Source: Halichondria panicea (lineage: Eukaryota > Porifera > Demospongiae > Suberitida > Halichondriidae). From it: DNA of 64,000 bases. Below, one piece after another: positions 48,001 through 58,500 of the stretch; the stretch's first letter is position 1; every line of letters begins with the position of its first letter. The notes below the pieces were generated by a model. That model saw nothing but the letters and a program-made list of their open reading frames with translations. It was not told the origin of the DNA and searched no databases. Location: positions 1,853,525 through 1,917,524 of the forward strand of contig NC_087378.1 of NCBI RefSeq assembly GCF_963675165.1. Reading direction: 5' to 3'. The position numbers were made by a program, and so were the translations under genes.

Positions 48001-48108
48001 TGGAGACGATTTGATGCAATTCAAAATTGAGGATGCACATTTGACCATCGTTTTGTATTCAATAGACTGGTCACTTCTTACAAGAGCTGACTCAGAGGTC
48101 ATGGCCAT
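45041..48108 (-). CDS. CARD-like / proline-rich / SH2 adaptor (novel domain combination)
   Basis: Exons on the minus strand: 48108-46786, 46651-46621, 46351-46052, 45581-45529, 45460-45041 = 708 aa, closing exactly in phase. Residues about 15-105 look like a death-fold CARD (TAMFAEGYISEYVRDS, VDKAQMLLNTITDRV, LAYNGFVEIIRNEGTW). About 110-160: two 24-residue Ser/Asp-rich repeats. About 170-200 has a CPFC..C..H Cys/His cluster. About 290-440: a module with EYCKRSVFEVPP and KCVKMVFLVPEFVID, of a type I recall from sponge and cnidarian death-fold proteins, function unknown. About 452-552: PPPPRRPPPPPMPP linker, SH3/WW-ligand-like. About 570-708: SH2 starting YHSDISGEEAE, with the phosphotyrosine Arg in SYLTRYS. 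No catalytic domain, so an adaptor is inferred. The reading frame stays open upstream of the ATG to an acceptor at 48153, so a further 5' exon is possible. Confidence 0.82.
46663..46726. repeat. 32-bp perfect direct duplication
   Basis: The block tgggatcataggtcggtatc plus caacagaaacat occurs twice in succession in an intron of the CARD-SH2 gene. Confidence 0.9.
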
Positions 48109-48248
48109 GTTTCGGTAGATCTGATTTTGATAACGACAGTAATTCCGAATCCCTGCAAAAAAGACATAATAATTTTTTAAAGTAGCTAATCTAGATCTAT
48201 ATACATATATAATTATGTCAATTCAATGTAGTTTTACAGCAGTATGAC

Positions 48249-48721
48249 CAAGAGTATAATTATGATAAAGAAGAGAGTATCGAACGTAGGCATACTGTAC
48301 ATCAGATGTATGCAGAGAGTAACGTCACGCTTGGATTGGTCAGTGTGCAAATTCCAAGCTTGTAACAGATACAGGAAGTCACGTTACTTTCCGCATATGC
48401 GCATACATCTGATCAGGAGCCCATAAAGAGAAGGAGCGGCTGACTACGGGGATCACATCTCGTAAGTGGTTATGACCGCATTTCCATATATGCAGGGTCC
48501 ACTAAGTGGTTGAATCCCTACACGTGTTATACGCAATGCAGGGATGCGGTTTGCAAGCACTTAGTCGCTTCCATACAAGGAAGTGCGGTTTCACCGGCAA
48601 TTACGAGATGTGATCCCCGAGTGTACGTTGAAGTTAGCCGCTCCTTTTCTTTATGGGCTCCTGATCTGATACACAGTATACCTACGTTTAATACTCTCTC
48701 TCTATCATTATTATACTCTTG
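48249..48721. mobile_element. Long-TIR MITE family B, copy 2, with 7-bp target duplication
   Basis: 473 bp palindrome beginning caagagtataattatgata and ending tatcattattatactcttg. Flanked by gtatgac at 48242-48248 and 48722-48728. Compared with copy 1 the left arm is shared (gagtatcgaacgtaggcata, aacgtcacgcttggattgg), and an extra inner inverted pair is present (atcaggagcccataaagag / ctttatgggctcctgat). Confidence 0.88.
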
Positions 48722-49058
48722 GTATGACTCATTGAGACACGGCATGGTATAGAGGGAGTGAATGTTGCACAGACATTGATGTGCTGAAGGCAATCCTCTA
48801 CATACAGGTTACTACATTATAGGGCATTTGTTGCAGGGACATACGAGCAGGGAATATCAGAGTCAAAATGTTGTGTAAATGCGGCCACAGGAATTGTTGT
48901 TATCATGTTAATTAATGATGATTATTGCTCCAAGAATGGTAGTATAATGAAAGCACCGCGGGTGCTGATGCCTCGGTGGAGGTGCCAAAGCTTGATTTGT
49001 TGCTTGATTTGTTTCTTGATTGTTTGACTTGAGAGCGAAGTATCTATATCGAAGGTAA

Positions 49059-49363
49059 TGCACCTATCAATGTGTTGCCCCACCCCCCCCCCGGGAGGGG
49101 TCGGGGTTATATGGGGGATTTGACCATACCTCAGGTCAAATTCCCCCAGGTGGGGGAGGATTCTGTGTTCAAATCCCCCAGTCAACAGGGGGTTTTTGAG
49201 CCCCAAGCAGTTGCACTGCATAAAAACAGGCTATAAAAGCAGTCTTTACTACGCAAAGCCAGGTCAAATCCCCCAGTATGGGGCCAAAATGTCAGGTCAA
49301 ATTGAGTCAAATCCCCCCGTATGTCTCGGGGGGGGGTAGTGGGGCAACACATTGATAGGTGCA
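49059..49363. mobile_element. PIF/Harbinger-like MITE family F with TAA target duplication
   Basis: 305 bp. Terminal inverted repeats tgcacctatcaatgtgttgc / gcaacacattgataggtgca extend through long C and G runs. Direct TAA on both sides (49056-49058, 49364-49366), the 3-bp TWA type expected for PIF/Harbinger. Interior has repeated GGTCAAATCCCCC-type segments. Confidence 0.8.
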
Positions 49364-49788
49364 TAAGCCTTTCCAAAGTCGAGGCAGACAAGTGTCAGAG
49401 AGTAAGTTTGTGCGAAAAAACTTCTTGATCTACACAAAATGATTCTATAGATTTATATTTCATACCTTGTGCAGGACAGGTTGTAATCAGAGGCTGTAAC
49501 AACCCTCTTTAAGCTTTAATAGTCTACAACACCAAATTCACAGTACAGCATGCCAGAAAATACTCAACCTCACCAGTACAGTGCACACACCCAGAGGTAC
49601 ACACCCATCTGCATGCCCACCCAGATTTATAAGCCATAACATCCAATGGGTTTACTGTGTCCATCTAGAGGAAAACAATAGCAGCTGCATGTAGAAGATC
49701 TATAGTCTACTGAGTTGCCAGCACCAGAGCAAAATACATGATGCATGCCGGGAGACTCAGAGCGTATACGCATCCACCATGCAGCAGT

Positions 49789-50710
49789 GCACCAAGTCAG
49801 TGAAAACTGAGCTGGCTCACACAAACCATCAACAAGTGAGCCTGTACTTCAACCAAAGTGCATCCCATAATCAAATTCATATGCATATAGGCTAGCATGC
49901 AGGCTCTGGCCTTAGCTACCTAAAGGGCCCCTAGTCTCGCGAGCATGCATGCAGCCGTCAAAAGTGGGAAGACAACATTCCAAAACGGGCCCCATGGAAA
50001 AGCGACCACTTCTACCATAGATATATAGTGTAGAAAGATTAGAATAATTTATCTTTCTACACTATCTATGCTTCTACTAGACGTCCTTTTCCCCTTCTGA
50101 CGGCTAGTCTACTCGCGAGACTAAAGATCCCCCCCTCATAAAGAAGAATGCTAAATGTTTACTTCACGATGCACTTCACATTTCTGACAGCCTCTATATA
50201 TGCACTACATGCATGATCTAAATTGTATTTCAATTAATAAAAAAAATCGATTGATTGTGGTGTGTATAGCAGAGGCAATTTTGTCTTGGCAATGTAAGGA
50301 CACAACAGTATCAATCTGTAAAACGATATTTGTACCAACTTCACTGAAGCCGTTATACATGTATTCAGTTTGACACAAACAATCTAGTAAATCTATACAG
50401 CCATTGTATATACATGTTCATGTACAATAAGATGATTGAACCCTAAACATGGCTAGTTGGCATGGGGTAACAATGGTATGTAGTAGATCTATACGTGTAT
50501 TATACCGACTGCACATGTAATTCGGTATACTAACATGTTTGTGTACTGGTTACTAAGCTCAACATCTTTGATTTCAATGGATCCGATCACGAAACAAGCT
50601 TTCTATAGTTATACCAACAGTACCGTACTGGACTTGTTAAGAGGTTACTATTTAGATATAGGGTTTGTAACATTACAAAGTTAGTTAGCTAATTCAAAAG
50701 CTGCGTGCAT
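49789..50710 (+). pseudogene. Decayed duplicate of the 3' end of the membrane coiled-coil gene
   Basis: Blocks collinear with 43670-44770: 49789-49870 (gcaccaagt..actgagctg..accatcaacaagtgagcct) matches the exon ending at 43699 and its donor; 50340-50510 (tgtattcagt..gacacaaac, aacatgg, gtatgtagtag) matches 44130-44240; 50578-50700 (atcacgaaacaagct, tactggacttgttaagaggt) matches the terminal exon at 44669-44750. Frames are broken and intermediate exons are missing, so it is a non-functional relic. Confidence 0.8.
49930..50125. repeat. Foldback repeat
   Basis: ctagtctcgcgag at 49933 is mirrored by ctcgcgagacta near 50112, gccgtcaaaag by cttctgacggc, and the centre atagtgtagaaagat / atctttctacactat forms a near-perfect hairpin at 50024-50066. 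Non-coding. Confidence 0.75.
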
Positions 50711-50869
50711 GGTATAATTATTTAGTTGGACAGAACTACCTGAAATGAAAAACATAACTCCGACAACAAAAAGTATACTGGATACTACCTAACATACATT
50801 TTTGAATTAATTTTGTGAAAAACAGCATAGTAAAATGTTTGTACATTTGTATACAACACATTGATGTTC

Positions 50870-52293
50870 TTATAGAACCACACAATTAGATTTAGATCTA
50901 GTACTGTCAGAATTCCTGACTGCCTTTGGGCGTTTACCCACCAGTGGAACAGGATTGTTTCTCTCTTGCTCCCTCCTGTGATACTCATCTTCTGTAACAT
51001 GTGTACCAATGCTCTTTAGCGATGGATCAATTCTGTTTCTTTCATAGAAATTAAGCATCTCCAGAAGGTTAGCGAATTCTTTACACCCTACACCAATTTG
51101 ATACATCTTGCTGTTGCCATTCGTGAAAAGTATGGGGAAATGCTTGAACACATCCTCAAGGCCAGTTTGCTTGTGTACAGATAGGACATAGCTCTGATTC
51201 TTCTTACTGTGACGAGTGAGATAACCGTGATTTGAACAAAGTTTCAGTCTCTTTTCAGCTTCGTCTCCAGTGATCTCTTCATGGTAACTGGGATGTTCAT
51301 CCATCATTTCGTTCTCGGATTTACGTACTTCTAGCTGACGAGTGACCTGCATTTCAGCAATAGATATTAAAAGAACTCACTAACAGATGCAAACCTGTTT
51401 CCTTTTGTGTCCAATTGAGTCTTTTTTAGCATCCATAAGCGGACCTATAGTTATTATCATAGATTAATTTAGCAACGCTATCAAACTAACATAATTATAC
51501 CTGGGGATTTTTTAAAATAATTGGTAAAATATTTTTAACCAAGAGTAAAAGTACCTGGTGACTCGTCTTCACTATTGGGCACCTCAGATACTTCGATTTC
51601 ACCGGACATGGAATCTGGTCCTGTCTCAGCCCCTTCAAAGTGCACTGTGCATGTATATCCTAAAAATGCAATTTTTTTAACGTCTTACTTTTTATTGGTG
51701 CAATCTTAGGCTCAAAATCATACTGCGTCATATCCTCAAATTCATTAGATTTAGGAAGAGCTCCATAATCAACTACAACCATGAAGGTTAGTGATACTCT
51801 GATAAACCTTGTGCAAATAATAATACCCTTACCTTCAGATGGTTCAACTGATAGATCAACATACTCACGAAATGATTCCCTCTTTTTTAGAGTACTCGAG
51901 GGAGCTAATTTAATTATGATGTGATTGTGAGATAATTATAGTTAGTAGTACTAAACACATTCACACAATACTAAAATGAACTAAGAACTGAGTTTGCATA
52001 CCTACCATGATCCATGATGGCAGTGGCTGAATGCCGAGGCAATTTGCTTTTTCTTTCTCTAGAGCTCCCATCATCTGTTTGGACTCTTCGTTCTAGTGCA
52101 AAATATAATTCACAGGCTGTATTAATTTTAATGGGTGCATTACACTCATAGCTATTGTAAACTTCATGCACATACAAGCATCTGTATAGCATGCAGCGCC
52201 ACGCCATAGGCCAACATATAGATCAACGTATATAGTCTACATGCCAATAATGAACTCACGATGATTTAAAGATAAATCTGGTGATGAATCCAT
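50870..52293 (-). CDS. SH2 protein with C-terminal polybasic stretch and CaaX box
   Basis: Exons on the minus strand: 52293-52260, 52092-52006, 51904-51833, 51772-51689, 51659-51555, 51444-51395, 51346-50870 = 302 aa, phase-exact. Starts MDSSPDLSLNHQRR. The N-terminal 170 residues are low-complexity and acidic, with tyrosines in acidic contexts (REYVDLSVEP, DYGALPK, TQYDFEP) that look like kinase targets. SH2 from about residue 187: SYHEEITGDEAEKRLKL, phosphotyrosine Arg in GYLTRHSKK, through RIDPSLKSIG. The last residues are KRPKAVRN..RSKSNCVVL: a C-a-a-L box with basic residues upstream, the geranylgeranyl-type membrane anchor of small GTPases. A paralogue of the SH2 exon of the CARD-SH2 gene (same intron position before SH2). 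Membrane-tethered adaptor is inferred; no catalytic domain. Confidence 0.85.
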
Positions 52294-52597
52294 CAGAGTC
52301 TAGTCCTGTCTTAGCACAATTTATGTCCAAATAGCAACTGTAGCAGTAGCTTGGTCAGGTCTGCCAACTAGATCTAGCATGCAGTGCAGTAATAAACAGT
52401 TGCACGATATATATGCAGCGCTAGCACAAAAGGTACGTAAAAAACCAACGGACACGGGACATCCCCTGGGAAAACCCCTAATCTGTCATCTGATCAGAGA
52501 CAGAATAATTATGTTGACGATCTTTACTAGAGCCTAACATGTAGCTCTTTTTTTTAGCCATCTAGCTGGCCACGTGGCGTGCTATTTATTATTAAAA
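52294..52597. promoter_or_regulatory. Divergent promoter region, SH2-CaaX gene / NOC3L
   Basis: 304 bp between divergent start codons, holding both 5' UTRs. It contains ggccacgtggcg at 52568-52579 (perfect CACGTG E-box) close to the NOC3L start. Assignment rests on arrangement. Confidence 0.55.
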
Positions 52598-55500
52598 ATG
52601 CCTAAGATCAAGATCAAGAGAAAACGTCCAACAAAAGATGCAGCAAAGCTCCCTCCAGCCGCTCCAGTAGCCGATGAGGATACCTCCAGCAGTGATGACT
52701 GCATGGACATGTTGGAGGAGGGATTGCTGGACGAGAGTGTGGATTTCCTTACAGCACTGAACCCGTAGGTACTCCAATCGTAGTTCTCTTCCTTTATATA
52801 TATATATCTATGGTTAACTACACATAGCATCAGAAGTGAAGCATAGGTAGAGTAAACAATGGAACTTCGAACAACACGGATTTTCGAACGATTTAGCACT
52901 ACGGTAAGCAAAAACAAACAGCGACATGCAGAATCTGACCCTACACAAGCCGACTTACATGTCTTAGGAACAAGCTGGGTTGAATAGCAACGTCGTAGCT
53001 CTTGCCATGATGACGTAATAATCCAGAAAACAAAGTGTGCGATAGTTGGAATTTCGGAAAGAGTAATGTATCCCCGAACCGAGGTACTTGCCGCTGTAAT
53101 TAGCTAATATCGAGCTTCCCATCAGCTTTAGTATGTCCTATTTAGTATGTAGTGAACATAAGCAAGACTAAAATTACTTCACTGCTACTCAAAACAAACA
53201 ATAAACTTTCGAACAGTAAGTGCTGAATCTGCACTTTTAACGTCATCATTGCAAGAGCTACGACGTTGCTATTTAACACAGCTTGTTCCTAAGGCATGTA
53301 AGTCGGCTTGTGTAGGGTCAGATTCTGCATATCGCTGTTTGTTTTTGCTTACCGTGGTTCTAAATCGTTCGAAAATCCGTGTTGTTCGAAGTTCCATTGT
53401 TTACTCTATAGTCTATGCACACAGTTACTCATTTGCGTATTATCTAATGTACAGGAAAATCCTTCTGAGTGTAAGTAAAAAAGACAAAAAGATGAAGGTT
53501 GACAGTGAGAGGCCGTCACAACGTAAACGTGCTCGAAATGTCGTCGAATCAGAGGCGGAGTTTGAGACACACCCCCGGGCATCTGATTGGACGGAAGGGG
53601 AGAATGATGTTCACTACTTCCTCCCCCTTAAAGCTGAGCATGGTCGCCTCATCCACCAGCCCCCACTGGTAACAGAGCACTCTGGTGAGCCATTGCACTG
53701 TTTTTTTTAACTACTGACTGAGGTATGAATTGTTTTGTAGTAAACGAGGAACAGTGTGATCAATCTGAGCCTGAAGTTGATGAGGCTGGCACACAAGAGC
53801 TTGTGAATGAGAGACCAGGTAATAAACTCTCTGTTAGATGAAAAAAGGGACTGACAAGTTTTTCGTTCAACCTTAGTTGACTCCACTCCTGTTACTGTGG
53901 CAGAGTTGTTTGCTCGTAGACATGAGAAGCTTGCCGAGAAGAGAGTGAAAATTGCTGAGCTGGCATCTGGACTCGTGGAGGACCCTGAAACCAATGTAAG
54001 AGTATACAATAACAGCATACAATCAATTTATTCCTCTTTTCATCCCAACAGATTTCCTACTTAAAGAGTCTCCGCGACCTTTGCACTGAGCGAGATCCTG
54101 ATGTAGCCATCACCGTGCGTAAACTGGCCATTGTTTCCCTCACCACCCTCTTCAAGGACATCGCTCCAAGGTGAGTATCATATCTCAACAATCTCTACAA
54201 TTTAGTATTACTAGGGACAAATTCAACTGTGTTGGTAGGGGTATTCATTGCACCGTGTGTACGCATGACCTTGATATAACTGTATTCATAACAATAATTT
54301 GCACGTGGAGGAGTTGAACAGCATTATGCTCAACTATTGTTAACTCTTGAGCATTATAATTATTATAGCTGCTTATAAGCGAACTTGTTGCTAGTCACAT
54401 CATATTGGAAGAACAGCTAGTGCTACGAACCAAAAAACTACGCTTTTGGATATCTCAACTCTGACTACGTAGATAAGCTATGGCTATGAGTCGTGCCCTA
54501 CTTGTGATGATGCTAGTAGCTGGGGTCACCTGCAAAGAATACAACCTCACTGGGCTGCATGTCAAAGATAACCAGTTTGTCAATCAAGCTGGGCAGGAAG
54601 TCATTCTGAGGGTAAGTCGTGTTAATTGGACATTGATTTGTTGAAATATTTTGTTTCTCTCAGGGCATGGACCATGCTGGGTCAGAGTATGCTTGCGTGC
54701 AAGGATGGGGACTATTTGATGGGCCCTATAATCAGACTCTAATTGATGGCTTCAAAGCTTGGAAAGCCAATGCCGTACGACTGCCTCTTAACGAAGACTG
54801 TTGGTTGAGTATCAACGGGATAAAGCCAGAGTATTCAGGATCCAACTATCAGGACGCCATTCACAAAATAGCCAAGTTGTTCACAGATGCCGGCATGGTA
54901 GTAATCCTAGACCTCCATTGGACAGCCCCCGGGGGCACAAAAGCTACAGGACAGCAGCCCATGCCCAACATGGACCACTCAGTCGATTTCTGGAAGTCTG
55001 TTGCCGCCTCCTTCAAAGACTACGACAAAATTATCTTCGAGCTTTTCAATGAACCGTACCCCGACGGTGGTCAGTGGGACTCGGATAATGGCTGGAAATG
55101 CTGGAGAGATGGGGGATCATGCAACGGCCTCAACTTCCAAGCAGCTGGTATGCAAACTCTGGTGAATGCAGTCCGAAGCACAGGTGCTAAGAATGTGATT
55201 CTCCTGGGAGGCCTTGCTTGGTCGAACTCGCTCAATCAGTGGCTACAATACAAGCCCACTGATTCAATGAATAACACAGGTGCCAGTTGGCATAGCTACA
55301 ACTTCAACTACTGCAGCCAACAGTCATGTTGGGACAGTTCAGTGGGCAAAGTGAAAGATAAGTATCCCATAGTTACGACTGAGTTTGGTGAGAACGATTG
55401 TGCTGGAGGGTATGTCACCAGCCTCATGCAATGGATGGACTCCAAACAGCTAAGCTATCTCGCATGGACCTTCAACAACTGGGACTGCAAGAGTGGCCCT

Positions 55501-58500
55501 GCCCTAATCAAAGACTATGTCAATGGGGGAACCCCTACTAATTATGGACAAGCCGTTAAGAGCCATTACGCTTCTGCTGTCTGAACTGTTTGAACCCCAA
55601 TAGACTTGTGTGTATATAAATGTTTCTATTTCTCATGCATGTCTAAAGAAACGTCTCCTTTTGATAATTGAGTGCATAATATTTATTATGAACTGACAGA
55701 CAAACTACCGTATAGCGGGTAATTTTCGTGGGGTAAAAATCGTTCAACTCGAGAAACAGTGGTTTTCGTGAGTAAAAATTTCGTTGCCTGCACTGCATTC
55801 CTATGTTCCGGTAAGCCACGCCTACGTTAAAATTTCGTGGAGGTCAGCTTGCCCACGAAACTAACGAATATTTTACCCCACGAAAATTACCCGCTATACG
55901 GTATCATATTTTTAATGACACATTCGTTTTAAGTGATCCATTTGTCATTGCAGCTACCATATTAGAGAACTGACTGATGCTGAACAAGCTGTCAAGGTTA
56001 GTACTAGTATGTGTATGTTAGCAACCAACACTGTCTGTGTTTTTAACAGGTGAAGAAAGAAGTGAGGAAATTGAGAGGCTTTGAAGAAGGGCTGCTCACC
56101 AACTATCAAGCCTTTCTTTCTCTCTTAGACGACACTGTGAAATGTATATCAGTGTGCTTTCAACCTGAATTGTGTGTCATCTCTTCTCCCCTCCAGTGGC
56201 TCTCAAAGAGGGAGGTGAGTCACAGCAGAAAAAGAGGCGGAGGGAAAGAAACAAACCTCTCGATGAACTTGACGGGGGACTGACCCTCAGTAGAGAGGCA
56301 GTCGAGGTTTGTTTTTTACTAGTATGTTTTCTAAGCTCATCCCTCCCCACACACACACACACACACACACAGAGCGTGGGAGAGGTGTCACTGCAGAGTC
56401 TCTGTCAGTTGTTGCTCTCCCTCTCTCACTTCAACTTTAGAAACAACCTATTGGTAGCCCTTGTCCCTAGAATGGCCTCCAAGGACAAAAAGGTCAGCTG
56501 TACATGTATGTACACTGCCGTCATTGGAAACTATAACCATCCCTGTGTATACTGTAAAGCTTATTTGTGTGGCTACCATACTACGTACATTGTGTAAGGG
56601 GTCGTGCTTATTGTATGTTTTGTGTACACAGGTGTCTCAGTTGTGCTGTGAGACAATGGAGAAGTTGCTTAAAAGCGACCAAAATGGAGACATTTCTTTA
56701 GAGGTGGGGAAGTGTTGTTAGCACTGCTACTGTATCACAACACTTTGTTTTCCTCCATTTACAGGCGGTGCAGATGATCTCCAAGATGGTGAAGGCCAAG
56801 AGTTACAAAACCAAAACAGCTGTGAGCATGCACTCATCGATTTACTCCATCATAACATTATAACACTACTTGTTTTTCAGGTCTTGGACACCCTCCTGTA
56901 TCTACAGTTGTCGGCAGTGGATGAACCAGTTAGTGCAGGTGGTCCTGCAATGGCCAAAAAGCCCGAAAAAAAGAAGGAGATGAAGCTATCCAAAAAGCAA
57001 AGAAAGGTGAGTGACTGTTTTTCAATTAATCGTTCATGTATGTATCATTATTTCCGACCTCCAGCACCTGAAGGAAGAGAAGATGTTGAACAGAGATCTG
57101 CAGGAGACCAATGCCATAGAGAGTAGGGACAAGAGAGCCAAGATGGTGAGTGCGGTGAGGTGTATTTGTCATGTCTATATCCTTCTTGCAGCAAACTGAA
57201 ATTCTGAGGGTGGTGTTCACAATGTACTTCCGTATCCTCAAGCACTCTCGTCACTCCCCCCTACTACGTCCTGTGCTCAGAGGGTTGGCAAAGTGAGCTC
57301 TCAATATCTAGATATGCTGTGATGTGTGTTGTCTCCTCAGGTTTGCACATCTGATTAGCGTGGATTTCTTCTCTGACCTCATGAGTGTCCTCCATTCTCT
57401 GGCAGAGTCTGGGGTAAGCCAAAGCCTACATTATTACATGTACACGTATACTTGTCACTAAATGCCCATTCTGATGTAACACAAAACCTCTCATCCTTAC
57501 AGGGTCTATCAAATAGAGAGTGTATGCAGTGTGTGTCCACTGCCTTTGAGATACTGTCTGGCCAAGGTGTGTGTTGCAGCAGAAAATTAGCACACAGATA
57601 ATATTGTGTGCATGCTTATCGTACATCGTGTAATGATAAAATCATGCGCAAGCGAGGTATACGGTAGTGTGTTTGTGTGTCAGCTAGTCTGTGTGTCTGT
57701 TTGTGTAGACTGCTACAGCTGCTCAAGGATCAATGAAGTTCTACTCTACTTAGTAGTTAGCTCTGCACTAGAACGCTAGCTATTGGTAAGCTGCAAGAGT
57801 GATAAGAGAACTGCAAGGCTCTGCTGCATTAATTTTAGACTTTAAATTTGACATCAATCGTTTTTAACAACAATCATGGTCGATCATTACCCACTCTTTG
57901 AGTTTCCCTGTTATTCTGGATTCTGCCTGCATGCAGCAAAATTAAAATAATGTTCATCATGATAATTTATAATGTATGCATAAAAGCTATTAATAGCTGT
58001 ACCTTTGAAGGTACCTCCACCGAGGCATCAGCACCTGCGGTGCTTTCATTATAATTATTTTTTGTCTGTTAAGATTTATTATCTAGTACTGTATACACTT
58101 TTGTTGTATCCATCATTAGGTTCCTCTTTGAATATTGATCCACGACAGTTCTATGTGCAGCTGTATGGAGCTCTGTTACAGTTAGACACTCGTGAGTCAC
58201 CCTAAACCCTGTGTTTGTGTGTGTTTGGAATTCCATTAATAGAAACTGAATAGTCTGTTATGATTCTCCCCCAACCATCCTTATCCATTTTATAATAGGC
58301 TCCACTAATGAAGATCTTCTTTTGGCCGTGGAATGTATGGACAAGCTGATTCGCAAGAGACGGCAGATCTCACTTCAGAGGGTGTTTGCATTTGTCAAAC
58401 GGCTCTCCACTATTAGTCTACAGCTGCTACCGGGAGCGTGTCTGGCTGTCATGACAACCATAAGAACATTTATACAGGTAGGTACCATTTGAAACATTTA

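Larger units (their letters stand above)
48153..50869. other. Repeat-filled spacer between the two SH2 genes
   Basis: 2.7 kb without a functional gene. From left: 5' flank of the CARD-SH2 gene, MITE B (48249-48721), a repeat J block inverted at 48952-48985, a harbinger-like MITE (49059-49363), decayed duplicate of the coiled-coil gene's 3' end (about 49789-50710) with a foldback at 49930-50125. Detailed entries are separate. Confidence 0.7.

Noticed and set aside
47635-48030. Plus-strand 131-codon frame
   Set aside because: Antisense shadow of the CARD exon, including its tandem repeat; no domain recognisable.
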